Under the pieces are notes generated by a model. It was not told where the DNA came from. It ran no database searches and saw nothing but the letters and a program-made list of their open reading frames with translations. Source: Ophiothrix spiculata (taxonomy: Eukaryota; Echinodermata; Ophiuroidea; Amphilepidida; Ophiotrichidae). From it: DNA of 20,230 nucleotides. The translations under genes and the position numbers were made by a program. The stretch is taken from the NCBI GenBank assembly GCA_000969725.1, contig JXSR01S019248.1. One strand, written 5' to 3'. The stretch's first letter is position 1, and each line of letters starts with the position of its first letter. Shown one piece after another: positions 1 through 10,010 of this stretch.

Positions 1-1140
1 AGAAGAGCATTTGCTTTATATTTCACACAAGACTGTTGTTAAAATGGGATAATGAAGTATGCATGCAAAGGAGATTTCCTTTTAACAAAGGAGCCCAAAA
101 TAAAACAATTCTACAGGTAGCAAATATGTGAAAAATCAGCATTTTACGGTACAGGAAAGTACACATAAAAATTTGATCACTGAAGGCCCCTTGAGTCGGG
201 AGCACTCGATACTATTTGGCGGTATTTTTTTGTGTTGTTCGGTGCTAATCAGGAAGACAATAAATAACAAGTGCCCGCGTTGCATTTTGTATATAAGGTG
301 CAAATTTTACACTTAGTTACCACTTAGTTAAATCTTCCCATCACTGACCAACAAAGTCTGTAACACTGCGCTGTAAATTAACACCCCAATCATCTTTAAA
401 ATTGAGTTAAAAATAAGATAATGAAATTAAAGACCATGAACAATTTTCCAAACAAGGCAGGTACATATTTTTTTTCAAGAACCATCCTAGATATTTTTGC
501 CATAAAATGACTTGACTACCTTACAACGCTGCAATTTCTATAATTATGGCTGATAATTTAAAATCCCACCAACAATACAAGTATTAATGAACTTGGACAT
601 TTTCATTCAAATCAAAATCACAAAATTGTGAGTTTAAATGTGATGAGCACCGTTGGTTTTCACAGCTTTTATGTAATTGAATTTCATGCCTGCGGTAATG
701 CTGTGATAATGATATAACACTTGGTGACTAATATTACAAATTAAGTAGAATTCAAAATGGCTTATATGATGTTATATGGATGTTACTAGTATAAAACAAG
801 TCAATCGCTAAATTAACTGTATCTCATTTGCTTCCATAGCAAAGCAAAATACAAAGATAATGCATGAATATTCAAGGTGGAATTGTAAGAAAGCTGTTAT
901 GTTTTTAAAATACTTTGTGGCCTTGCACCAATTTATCTTTTCCAATATTATTTCTGATAATACACCTCCTCAAAGTCATATTAATCTGTCAATCTGATTC
1001 ATAGACTCTAGAAAAAGGGGTATATGTCTCACTCTTTTGCAAGATTATAGTAATTGAAGAACTCTTTTGGTGATCAGTTATTCTCTAATTCATCTCAGAT
1101 ATATTATCATGTTTCAAATTACAGTTTTAAAAACCATGTT
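1..1140. other. No gene seen
   Basis: AT-rich sequence with only short spurious open frames and stops in all frames. No repeat, RNA gene or splice-bordered exon could be supported. It is probably intron or intergenic DNA. Confidence 0.6.
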
Positions 1141-1441
1141 AAGGTAACCAAAAAAAACACCCTGTTTTACGGGTGGGACTTTCAAGCCTGGGTGCGTTGG
1201 TCAGTCGGGCAATTTTTTTCAAATTTTTTTTTGCTTAAAATAACCCTAAAATCACAAAAAAAATTGGGAGAAAATGAAAAATTTTAATGAAGAAATTTAC
1301 TTCAAAAGTTAAATCAAAATTGTTAAATTTTCCCAAATCACAACTGATTTCACATGATTTTGGCAAATTCAAAAAAAAAAATCCAAATGCAAATTTTGGG
1401 TCAGTGGGCTCGTAAAACATGGTGTTTTTTCCCGCCACCTT
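1141..1441. mobile_element. 301-bp MITE-like element with 33-bp terminal inverted repeats
   Basis: The left end AAGGTAACCAAAAAAAACAC is matched in inverse at the right end (AAGGTGGCGGGAAAAAACAC on the minus strand). The match runs on through TGTTTTACG and gives about 26 identities in 33. The inner part is T- and A-run rich and non-coding. The dinucleotide TA sits next to both ends (TTAAGGT left, ACCTTAT right), which would suit a TA-target element of the Tc1/mariner type, but family assignment is inference. Confidence 0.6.
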
Positions 1442-1895
1442 ATTGATAATTTTTTTTTTGTAGCATGTCAGTTGTAATGAGTAATGAATGTATCGCTTTC
1501 AAGTGCAAGTAATTTGTTTCACGCTATCTGCTGCTTTTTCATGTTTATGATGACGTTTCTTTTTAATGTTAAGTGCAGTCAACATGGCTTTTATTGATGT
1601 ACACATTATAAATTCCCAGCATCATGGCTTTATTAGAAGATGAAACCCTGATTCAAGCAAAAATGTTAACGTTTACAAAAATATTGAAAGCCAACAAAAA
1701 GACAGTCTGATCTTAAGTAGGGTTGAGTGGTGTGTATAATTGCTTTATTTTCTTAGTTGCTAAAAATGAAAAGAAAAAATATAGCTTGAAACATTTTTTC
1801 AGTCGAAGTTTTTCAGTGCTTTTTTAGTTGTTGTTGAAATAACCCAAAATCACACAATCTCGGGCTTGTTTTTAACATCATCCTTACATATATAC
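1442..1895. other. No gene seen
   Basis: AT-rich, no open frame of note and no repeat recognised. It lies between the MITE and the duplicated block. Confidence 0.5.
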
Positions 1896-2270
1896 CTTTA
1901 AACTGATGAGCAAATAAAGATTGTACCATCCTCTTCCCCAAGCCATCGTGAGGAGCTTGATTTTTCTGCACACAAGCAGCAAGTCAATCCAAACACACCA
2001 GTGGCAATGTGTGGAGTTAATGTTTTCCTAACACATACAACAAATTTCATTAAGCTTAATAAATTGCACTCCTAGAAATTCTTCTAGAAAAACACACCAA
2101 TGGCTATGTCTTGTTTTAACTTGTTGAAAAGGCCTATATGTTTGCATCAAGGAATCTGGAACTGATAGATTGCTTGATTTCAAATTTTCTAGATCGAAAC
2201 AGGTTTACACTAACTTTGGATTAAATGAATTTTTAACACACAATTCAAATGCATAATCTAACTTGCAGAA
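1896..2270 (+). repeat. Duplicated block, copy A
   Basis: About 375 bp that recurs in direct orientation at 2703-3069. Both copies begin near AAACTGATGAGCAAAT. They share a nearly identical core of about 120 bp (from CCAAACACACCAGTGGCAAT to AATTGCACTCCTAGAAATTC), then AACACACCAATGGCTATGTC and, further on, CTAACTTGCAG. The edges are more diverged than the core. There is no open frame in common, so it looks like a non-coding repeat or segmental duplication. Confidence 0.8.
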
Positions 2271-2702
2271 AAAGCTTCAATGTTACTTGGTTTTGTCTTT
2301 ACATCAGTTGACGGTAGTTGCTGATAAGCTTTTCTCAAACACAAGTGTAGGTAAATGTAAAGTGTGATGTCTGGAGAATGGAGCATCCAATTTGAAGGAA
2401 ACTTTGAATGATGGATAGATTCAAGTTTGATGAATGGTGCAAAACTAAATGAGGTTGATGTGGGAGAGTACAGTGGTGTTAGAAAATTGTGTGAAAAAAG
2501 TGTGTTTTTCTGTATTTCAAAATCAGGTTTCTACAAAAAGATATTTAGGTTTCCATGCTTTGCCAATATTTTGAAATCATAAATTTGTCCTAAAATGGCT
2601 GATTAAAATCTTTCAATTTTGTCTTGTAAGAAAATCCCAAGACTAAATTTTAGACAATCTGGCCCACAAAACAGTTTTGTTTTTCTACTTTGCCCTTTAA
2701 AT

Positions 2703-3069
2703 ATCTTCAAACTGATGAGCAAATCAAGACAGAGTGCCATGCATCCTCTTCCCGCAAGCCTTCCATCGCAAGGAACTTGATTTTTTCTGCACACAAGCAG
2801 CAAGTCTATCCAAACACACCAGTGGCAATGTGTGGAGTTAATGTTTTCCTAACACATACAACAAATTTCATTAAGCTTAATAAATTGCACTCCTAGAAAT
2901 TCTTCAAGAAAAACACACCAATGGCTATGTCTTGTTTTAACTTGGTTTTATCAGTAAGGCCTAGATGTTTGCACTAAGGAATCTTAAACTATAATGAATC
3001 GATTGATGCAAATTGTAAAAAAAGTTTCAGCTAGAAATAAAAACTCCAAATGTGCATTCTAACTTGCAG
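2703..3069 (+). repeat. Duplicated block, copy B
   Basis: Direct repeat of 1896-2270, offset by about 800 bp. The core around 2812-2900 is almost identical to copy A. Copy B has small insertions near its start (GCATCCTCTTCCCGCAAGCC) and near the AACTTGGTTTTATCAGTAAG stretch. The 430 bp between the copies shows nothing else recognisable. Either an 800-bp tandem duplication or two insertions of one repeat family would explain it. Confidence 0.8.
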
Positions 3070-3161
3070 TTGTTTGTCATTGTAGTGTGACATCAAATTG
3101 ATAGCCAAGTTACTGGCTTTCGCTATCTGTGTTGTGAACCATTCTAACTTATTTAAAAAAA

Positions 3162-3196
3162 AAATCACCTTGTTTAGGCTTTCGCCAAAGAAACCC
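3162..3196 (+). repeat. Target-site duplication of the SINE, left copy
   Basis: 35 bp starting AAATCACCTTGTTTAGGCTT, repeated at 3373-3407 with two mismatches. The two copies flank the SINE exactly. At 35 bp the duplication is longer than is usual for LINE-driven insertion. Confidence 0.7.
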
Positions 3197-3372
3197 AACT
3201 TGGCACTTGGTGTTAAAATCAGTATTGAATGCAGGAGGAAGACCGGAGTACCCGGAGAAAAACCTGCGGAAGAGAGCATGGACTGAAAACCAAACGCCGG
3301 GCGCGGGACTCGAACCAGGGACCTCATTGGTGCAAGGCGAGGAGGAAACTACCGCTGCGCCAACCCACTTAC
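3197..3372 (-). mobile_element. tRNA-derived SINE
   Basis: Read on the minus strand, the element starts with a tRNA-like head. Box A is TGGCGCAGCGGTAG (3349-3362) and box B is GGTTCGAGTCC (3306-3316), spaced as in the internal Pol III promoter of a tRNA. Between them is an anticodon-loop-like CTTGCAC, suggesting an Ala(UGC)-type ancestor. After the head comes a body with TTTTTCTCCGGGTACTCCGG, a string I recall as common in metazoan SINEs. The head is not a working tRNA because the acceptor stem does not pair. It has no coding capacity and would depend on a LINE in trans. Confidence 0.8.
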
Positions 3373-3407
3373 AAATCACCTTGTTTAGGCTTTTGCCAAG
3401 GAAACCC
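3373..3407 (+). repeat. Target-site duplication of the SINE, right copy
   Basis: Second copy of the 35-bp flank, abutting the 5' (tRNA-like) end of the minus-strand SINE. Confidence 0.7.
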
Positions 3408-3727
3408 GTACCAAGTAAGCTAAAGGAAGCTTATCTTCAACAGGGCTCACATCAATCACCATTCAACAACTCATGTTATCTCTTTATCGTTGTTGATTTG
3501 TGATGAAGCGACGGTTTATATTCAAATTGGCGCATTACATACAGGGTTCATGGAAGTCTGTTAGTGCAGCACATATAAGCCAGTGCATTGTTCATTACAT
3601 GCCGCGAACTGAGTATGTACAAGGCCTGGTGCTTGGGAATAGTTGAAAATGATTTTTTTTTAAACACCAGCATTTTGCTAAATATCTTATGAAGATAAAC
3701 ATTTAGAATTTATTTCATTCTCTTATA

Positions 3728-4689
3728 CAGGGTGTCCCACAAAAAACGCAATCAACTTTGAACTTTTATTTTGAGAGAACAGAGCCCAATTGTGAGCAAA
3801 CATTACAAGAAAATGGTAGAGTAGACCATTGGCTTTTACAGGATTTTTGATTTGTTTAATTTGGATCTCTGAATCAAAAGTTATTGCACATTTTGTAAAG
3901 ACCAGAAATTTTTTGTGGTCTGATTTGTTAATCTGTAAAGTTTTACCTGTGGCGTTGTCATTGGGCACACGTTGAATGGAAATTGCTAAAAACATCACAA
4001 GATTAGGAGAAGCATCCCTTGAACCCATTTCATGACATAAGGACTCAATTTAATAATGATCTGCTGATATTCAGCTGAGTATTGCGTCTGGTTTAGTCAA
4101 CCAGTTCCGTCCCCTTGATGGGCCAGATGAAGCATTAGGTCTTAAACTCCTTTGTCTTCAGTTTTCTTCAGTGGTTTCGGTTAAAGAGTTACTATTGGTT
4201 GACATCTGTCATTAGAATCCTTTTTTTCGACTCTTTTGGTAGAAATTATATCCTAAACTACCCGAATTTTGCACCAAAAGTAACAGAGTCAAGAAATATG
4301 ACAGTATCAGAAAGATCCGTACTTTAATTGAACATTTTGACCAATTTAAGTTAAAACTGAACTTAAAATATCACTTAATGTTAGGTACAGGTCAGGTAAG
4401 ATTGGTTTGGATTGATTCTGCTCCAGTTGCTTGCAGAATTCTCTTCATTTCAAGTTTGAATTTCTTTAGCTGGAAGTCTAAACTTACAAATCGGACCAAA
4501 GTTGATTTAAAGGGCTTTTTTAAATTCTCCATATCTTTGGACTGGAATGGTAAAATGAAACGGGACAAAAAGCATGTTGTAGAGTAATTACTCTGCTTTT
4601 GAAAAACATATATTACTATGATTTATTCTTTTGGCAACCATTTTTTACTATTTTTTATTTGCTCGTTGCATTAATTTTGGGACAAGCTG
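3728..4689. mobile_element. Non-autonomous DNA transposon with Tc1/mariner-like ends (962 bp)
   Basis: The left end CAGGGTGTCCCACAAAAAAC and the right end, read inversely as CAGCTTGTCCCAAAATTAAT, match at about 18 of 24 positions. Both ends are flanked by TA (3726-3727 and 4690-4691), the target duplication of Tc1/mariner elements. The inside has only short frames on either strand and no transposase signature. It is probably a decayed or deletion-derived copy. The boundaries rest on imperfect ends. Confidence 0.5.
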
Positions 4690-4691
4690 TA

Positions 4692-5376
4692 CATAAATTT
4701 TCAGGAAAATGTCTGTTGTTGTAAGGTATTCAAACATGCTACAGAGATGTTCATCTCAAACCAACAACTTTACATCCAATGCATCTGAGTATTTTTATTG
4801 TACCCTAACAACTAAATTCGTAAACACATGGATACATCATTGTTGATTTGTGATGAATACCTATTTCAAATTTATGCAACAACTGGTCAAGCGTGAGTTT
4901 AGGAAAATAGTTTATTCAGAGTCTTGTTACGCATCATTCCTTGTCATTCGACACGCAGTCTTTACACATGTATGTGTAAGGAATAGCACACGTAAAATAC
5001 TGCGTTTTAATGGATGTTGTACGATGCATATCGACAGACTCGTAGAGGTTGTGTCAATAAGTTTTAATGATATTGGATTATCTCTCAATCCTCAAGAAAA
5101 ACAAAAACTACTGTTGCAGAATTTTAGTTAATAAATATGTCTCCATCAAGACTATTATTCTGAGGGGGAGCAGAGAGCAAATTTCAATTTGATCAAACAT
5201 ATTACAGTAAGAAAGTAAACTACTTCAAGGAATTCTTGATGAAAGTGTATATTGAACACAGACATTTTTACTATGATATTTACCTAGCCCATGTAAGCTT
5301 ACAATCTGCTTTCATTACAGTTAAATATTTTATGCAAATAGAGCATATGTCTAGCCAAACAAACCAGTAAAAATGT
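4692..5376. other. No gene recognised
   Basis: It contains an open frame of 93 codons at 4850-5131 that resembles no family I know and lacks clear splice or start context. The string TGTTGATTTGTGATGAA occurs here (about 4841) and near 3486, a short unexplained repeat. Nothing else can be supported. Confidence 0.4.
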
Positions 5377-5750
5377 GATATGTATTGTGCTTCTTAGGGG
5401 AAGGGGTAGAGCGTCAAAATCCTGGGGATGGGCCGGGGTTGGAAATATTTTAAACACGACTTTACCTCTCATGAATGCTTACTTATTATATTCATGAATA
5501 AGTTGATATGTATTTTGCTTCTTGGGAAGGGGGGTGGGGGGTTAGAGCATCAAAATCCAGAGGATGGGTCAGGGCGGGAAATATTTTTAAACAGGACTTT
5601 ACCCTCATGAAAAGCTTACTTAATATATTCATAAATAAACTGATATGTATTTTGCTTCATATGGGAAGGGGTAGAGCATATAAATCCTGGGGATGGGCCA
5701 GGGTTGGAAATATTTCTAAGACTCATGAAATGCTTATTTATTACATAAGA
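5377..5750 (+). repeat. Minisatellite: three tandem units of about 130 bp
   Basis: Units start at 5377, 5505 and 5642, each with GATATGTATTTTGCTTC or a close variant. A G-rich block follows (GGGAAGGGG, then GGGGATGGGCC and relatives), then GGAAATATTT, and finally a CTCATGAAATGCTTA block. The third unit lacks part of the middle (the AAACAGGACTTTACC stretch). The G-rich strand is the plus strand, with a run of G at 5521-5540. It is non-coding; short frames across it are by-products of the repeat. Confidence 0.85.
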
Positions 5751-5759
5751 TGTAATTTA

Positions 5760-7466
5760 CACACATACTCCTCTAAATAAACAATAGTTGATGTGGATCA
5801 TAATTTACATTTATTTTGCCAAGATTTTGAACTCTTGATTTTTTGAATTTTAAAGGGATCCAAACAATACTAAAGCTCCTCTGGAAAGTCCAATCAAGAA
5901 ATGGCATGAAAATCTATGCCAAAATTCCTCAGAGAAAATTATAATTTGATCACGAATTGCAGGGTACTGGTCGCATTCATAAACAATTGACCCTGAACTC
6001 TGAATGTTAATTTCGAACATCCAAAGAATTGTGATGCAGAGTTTAGAGGTTCAAGTAACAATACACCTCCCCCCTCCCTGTCAGACATGAAAGTAGCTTT
6101 CTATTCAATCACAATCTCAGCATCTAAAAGCATGATGAATGTAATAGCGACAATATGACAGTAAGTTCTATAGCACCTTTTATAGACAGCGATCCATCAA
6201 ATCTGTCTGTGTTTGCTTAGAAGCATAATAAGCTATATACACCAACTTCTAAAAATTTCTATAGGTTAATTTTAGCTTTGCTCTTAAAAAGGTAGACATT
6301 TACATTCTTTGTATTATTTGTCATTTGTTAAAGTAATACTATAAGACCCAACCAACAGGGTGCCTGCTATTACTTTACCTGTTTTTTTATTTTGTATATC
6401 AATATCCTCTAACAAATTTGACCCAAACTTTTTAGTGGCAATTTTTGAAATAAAGTCAGGATCCCAAATTTTATTCCACATGTATTTCAAGTGTGCATCT
6501 ACGCAAGAGAAGAATAGCTTAGGGGAAAATATAGTTGCCATATGTTAGTCATAATTCTGAATCTTGGCCAGTTTAACACCAATCAATTTTTGAATCAGAT
6601 CTTAAAATATTGGTATAACTTTCCTGTTAACCTCTGTGTTGCAAAAACTAAAAATTACTGAGACAACTTGTTTCAAGAACCAACCATGTTATAAAATAAT
6701 GCATTGAGAATCTTGTACTGAACAAAATTACCCTCCATGTAAAAACTAGTTTTGAAAACTATAACATAGCTCTTTCTGCATGATTAATTCCAATATATAT
6801 TTTCTTTTTTCCTTGACTGTATCACCAAGCAAGACAAATATTTCCCTAATTGCAGATTTTTTGCCCAGCATTAAAAATTTACAATATACAAATCTGGTAA
6901 ACTAATCCCGGTTTATTAACCTGACAAGAGTCATTATTAAGCTTATGGTACTCAGACAATTTCATCTGTCAATTCATATTAATCTAAAGTGTAATTTATA
7001 TGAGATATTGATATGGCACAAACTTATGTTCTATACCGAGTTAGAATGACGATTGAGATTAAAATTGACAATGCATGGCTAAAACCAAAAACAAAACAAA
7101 ACAAAACAAAAAAATAGTAAGATTTGAGTAGTACTTTTCAGATTAAATGTTGACATTCTAAAGGTCAAAAAAATTAGTTGTACTGTCCATCTCTGAACCA
7201 AAAATATGCTATAAAGCTTTATGCTCTTCTTCAAAATCTTCTGATTTAGTTGCAATATTAATATTAGTTAAATTTCAGGATTTTTGTTTTCACATCAAGA
7301 AAATTCTTGTGACAATTTTGATGTCATCATTTTCATCTGATACATATTTTTTTTGTTTTTACTCTACCAGGTTAACAAAATGAAATGGTTCAGCGCCATC
7401 TCTCATTAAATAAGAAAACAAATTGTTTGAATCCTAACATGACCTTGAACTTCAATAATGCTTTTA
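5760..7466. other. No gene recognised
   Basis: 1.7 kb of AT-rich DNA. The only simple repeat is (AAAAC)n at 7087-7114. A 75-codon minus-strand frame at 6314-6541 matches nothing I know. I see no splice-bordered exon, RNA gene or mobile element here. Confidence 0.5.
7087..7114 (+). repeat. (AAAAC)n simple repeat
   Basis: About five tandem AAAAC units ending in an A run. Confidence 0.9.
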
Positions 7467-7665
7467 GGCCAAAAAAATAAATTGTTTGGTTGTTCTCCAC
7501 AACTTTTTTTGAGCAGGTGCAGGCGGGCGGATTAAAAAAAAATTCAAATGTCAAATTATAGCCTCTATAAAGATGTAAATAAGTCTACAGTACCAAAAAA
7601 TCTCTTTATACAAGTTTAAAAACAGTATTAAAATGGAAACAAAATAAAACAAGATGGTTCGCGAA

Positions 7666-8217
7666 CCAGTAGTCTCGCCTGCGTATCGACCGCCTACTGA
7701 ATTGACCGCCGCCTTAATCATTCGGTTGTGGGGTGGAATAGGATAGGAGTAGGGTATGTGTATTGATCCAAGTCAGGGGTTAATGAGATATGACCTTGAC
7801 CTCAAAATGACCATGGATGACCTCAGGTCAACTTTTTGAACAATTTTGAAAATTCGACCCCAGATGACTTTTTGACCTTGACTGTCCTTCACCGCACCCC
7901 AAAAAAGGCACGGCGCGTGTGCTAATCCCGAACCCCTTCATGTCACCAAGTTTCATTACCATAGCCCTTATGGTTTAGGAGATATACTTAAAATACCAAA
8001 TCACGCATAAATTATGCAAATTAGGTACTTAATATGCATAGTTTGCGTTCAAATTGTACGCAGCGCCAGTTCAGCACCAACCCCTACCCACTCACCAAAT
8101 ATCATCAACATAGGGCATACGGTTTCCGAGATTTGCTCCGGACAAAAAACGCGGACGGCGGACAGTTTTAAGGAATGGTATGTCTCTTCTGAAAAAATTT
8201 TCAGGCGAGACAACTAG
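7666..8217. mobile_element. Inner element with 16-bp inverted ends
   Basis: The left end CCAGTAGTCTCGCCTG and the right end, read inversely as CTAGTTGTCTCGCCTG, agree at 14 of 16 positions. The 552-bp interior is richer in GC than its host. It contains a TGACCTTGAC-rich stretch and two diverged copies of a 40-bp motif (ACCAAGTTTCATTACCATAG at 7946 and ACCAAATATCATCAACATAG at 8094, each ending GGTTT-x-x-GAGAT). No open frame of interest. No clear target duplication was found, so it may be a subdomain of the outer element. Confidence 0.5.
7791..7881. promoter_or_regulatory. Cluster of nuclear-receptor half-sites
   Basis: Within 91 bp lie TGACCTTGACCT (7791-7802; on the minus strand AGGTCAAGGTCA, a direct repeat with no spacer), TGACCTCAGGTCA (7818-7830, an everted pair with one base between) and TGACCTTGA (7873-7881; TCAAGGTCA on the minus strand, the extended half-site of ERR/SF-1 type receptors). 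The sites belong to a transposon, so their use as regulatory DNA is speculation. Confidence 0.3.
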
Positions 8218-8526
8218 TAACTTAAAAATATTTTCAAAAAATAAAAATTCTTTGGGGGGAAATTTGAAAATTAGGCGCGGTATACTTTTGTACAGTAAAA
8301 ACTTTTTTTCAGTTTCAAAAAAAAGGAGCGGGCGGTCGAGGACAACCAAACAACTTTTTGTTTTTGCCTTATTGATCCACCCTGTATAGCAACAAAATCT
8401 TTATTGCATAACATTCTGTCTTTAAATCTTTCATTTCACAATATGTATTTTTACTTTTCACTGTGTAAATGATATAACAGAGAACCATTCCCTTAATTTG
8501 AAATCTTATTCCATAACTGTCCAACT

Positions 8527-8865
8527 CATAGATTTACAGGGGAGATACAAGGCATAATTACCTGCATTTTAATTCCGGCATGGAGACAAAATTGGGGGGT
8601 ATTCGGGTTTTTACCGATAGCTTGTCGATGGTGCATCGCACCTTGTCATAATGCGCAAATATTGAAACATCGTGTAGGTTGGCGCATCATTCGCATATAG
8701 TATTATTAGCGGAGGTTCCCTCTATGCATAACAAAGTCTCGGCAATCAAAGTTGATATTTGCGGGAACCGAGTAGACCCGAATACCGTCAATTTGAGCTC
8801 AATGGCTGACATCGACATTACACAGGCTAGTATTGAAAGCCTGGTATCTCCCCTGTAAATCTATG
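8527..8865. mobile_element. MITE with perfect 22-bp inverted ends and 8-bp target duplication
   Basis: Both ends carry CATAGATTTACAGGGGAGAT followed by AC, perfectly inverted (8527-8548 and 8844-8865). The flanks GTCCAACT (8519-8526) and GTCCAACC (8866-8873) form an 8-bp target duplication with one mismatch. A second inverted pair lies inside (GGTATTCGGGT on the left, ACCCGAATACC on the right). An 8-bp duplication points to the hAT or P superfamily. The 339-bp element has no transposase. Confidence 0.85.
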
Positions 8866-8873
8866 GTCCAACC

Positions 8874-9129
8874 TCAAATCAAATTTTAGCCTCACAATTA
8901 ACCAACATAAGCATAATCCCCTTTCTATTCCATCTACTTTCCATACAATCTATCACCTGTGCTCATCATCTTAATAGCACCCGTGTCCTCCATGTCTCAT
9001 TGTTCATTTCCTTCTTGCTGTCATCATGCCGATATAATCAAAGCAATGATGCTGTATTGATGGCTTTAGCATTTATACTAATGTGACATAAATATTTGTG
9101 ACTGCCATGAGTCTCTTTGATTATATTTG
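8874..9129 (+). repeat. 0.22-kb repeat family, copy 1
   Basis: Begins CCTCAAATCAAATTTTAGCC just after the MITE and runs to CTCTTTGATTATAT. The core AATTAACCAACATAAGCATA starts at 8896. The block TATAATCAAAGCAATGATGC and the ending TTTGTGACTGCCATG recur in all full copies. Confidence 0.85.
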
Positions 9130-9131
9130 AT

Positions 9132-9349
9132 AATTAACCAACATAAGCATAATCCCCTTTCTATTCCATCTACTTTCCATACAATCTATCACCTGCATTC
9201 ATCATCTTAATAGCAGCCGTGTCCTCCATTTCACATTGTTTATTTCCTTCTTGCTGTCATCATGCCGATATAATCAAAGCAATCATGCTGTATTGATGGC
9301 TTTAGCATAATACTAATGTGACAAGAAATATTTGTGACAGCCATGTAAA
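9132..9349 (+). repeat. 0.22-kb repeat family, copy 2
   Basis: Direct tandem copy of the core, 236 bp after copy 1, ending GTGACAGCCATGTAAATA. Over 90% identical to copy 1 by eye. Copies 1 and 2 are the only strictly tandem pair. Confidence 0.85.
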
Positions 9350-9497
9350 TAATACTGGGGACTACTGAGGATTTATAGTGCGCTATGCCTCCTAGATTTG
9401 TAATTCCACTCGGCCTCTGCAGACTTTAAAGGTGTTCGCTGACCACTGTGGCCCAGAAGCTCCATTCCACACCATGATCATGAATTAATCGCCCCTT
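9350..9497. other. Insert between repeat copies 2 and 3
   Basis: About 148 bp, richer in GC than its surroundings, splitting the array. It contains TTTATAGTGCGCTATGCCTC. A short segment is bounded by TTTAAAGG (near 9426) and CCCCTTTAAA (ending near 9500), preceded by ATCATGAATTAATCG. The latter resembles the right end of the foldback at 19566-19938 (ATCATGAATTGCCCCTTTAA), so a related small element may be present. Confidence 0.35.
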
Positions 9498-9762
9498 TAA
9501 ATCAAATCTTGGCCTTACAATTAACCAACATAAGCATAATACCCTTTCTATTCCATCTACTTTCCATACAATCTATCACCTGCATTCATCATCTTAATAG
9601 CAACCGTGTCCTCCATTTCACATTGTTCATTTCCTTCTTGCTGTCATCCTGCCGATATAATCAAAGCTATGATGCTGTATTGATGGCTTTAGCATAATAC
9701 TAATGTGACATAAATATTTGTGACAGCCATGTACATGATCAGGAGAGTCTCTTTGATTATAT
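9498..9762 (+). repeat. 0.22-kb repeat family, copy 3
   Basis: Begins TTAAATCAAATCTTGGCCTT, core from 9519, ending CTCTTTGATTATAT as copy 1 does. Its shared flanks with copy 1 show that the repeat unit is larger than the core. Confidence 0.85.
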
Positions 9763-9860
9763 GGGATTCTGTGATTTTTAGCTGAACCATTCACACATAA
9801 CCCTAGTTAGCTGATTTTGAATTCTAGAAAGAGCATTTTACAGTTACATACCCAATTTGG

Positions 9861-10010
9861 AAGGGACCATGGCTGAGTGGTGAGAGCATAAGACTTGGAT
9901 CCTTGAAACTTTACTCTCTTTGCTCTGTGTTTCACAAGTCACGTTAAGCCATTGGTCCCCTGTGCTAATTCATGCTCTTTCTTGGGGAGCTGCATACAGT
10001 ATATAACTGG
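9861..10010 (+). mobile_element. Possible truncated or diverged tRNA-type SINE
   Basis: GGACCATGGCTGAGTGGTGA (9865-9884) matches the 5' half of a Leu/Ser-type tRNA including box A (TGGCTGAGTGG). A typical box B is not visible downstream. The following sequence (CACGTTAAGCCATTGGTCCC and on) resembles a SINE body rather than a tRNA. Not a functional tRNA gene. Confidence 0.4.

Larger units (their letters stand above)
7467..8368. mobile_element. Outer DNA element with about 34-bp inverted ends (PIF/Harbinger-like)
   Basis: The left end GGCCAAAAAAATAAATTGTT, running into TGGTTGTTCTCCAC, is matched on the minus strand at the right end by GGCAAAAACAAAAAGTTGTT, running into TGGTTGTCCTCGAC. The trinucleotide TTA abuts both ends (7464-7466 and 8369-8371). 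A 3-bp TTA/TAA target and G-rich termini are features of PIF/Harbinger elements, so that is the likely family. A second inverted-repeat element (7666-8217) sits inside. Frames on both strands over its right arm (8092-8389) are non-coding artefacts of the repeat. Confidence 0.6.

Noticed and set aside
3306..3362. A functional tRNA gene
   Set aside because: Boxes A and B are present, but the acceptor stem does not close and a SINE body follows, so this is a SINE head.
3207..3503. Open frames of up to 98 codons on both strands around 3.03-3.50 kb
   Set aside because: They are by-products of the GC-richer SINE and its flanks; the same bases form tRNA-like boxes A and B.
3723..4028. 101-codon minus-strand frame as a transposase
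   Set aside because: No DDE/D-type motifs or helix-turn-helix; it covers the element's terminal repeat itself.
4850..5131. 93-codon plus-strand frame
   Set aside because: No recognisable motif or exon borders; length is within what chance allows in 20 kb of six frames.
5377..5750. CRISPR array or coding repeat
   Set aside because: Units are about 130 bp, tandem without spacers, and frames are not kept between units; this is a minisatellite.
6314..6541. 75-codon minus-strand frame starting MATIFSPKLF
   Set aside because: No family resemblance, no splice or promoter context that I can defend; left as unexplained.
8092..8389. Overlapping frames of 85 and 69 codons on opposite strands
   Set aside because: They lie in the arm of an inverted-repeat element, are low in complexity and match no transposase.
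9865..9900. A tRNA-Leu or tRNA-Ser gene
   Set aside because: Only the 5' half with box A matches; there is no box B and no 3' acceptor arm.
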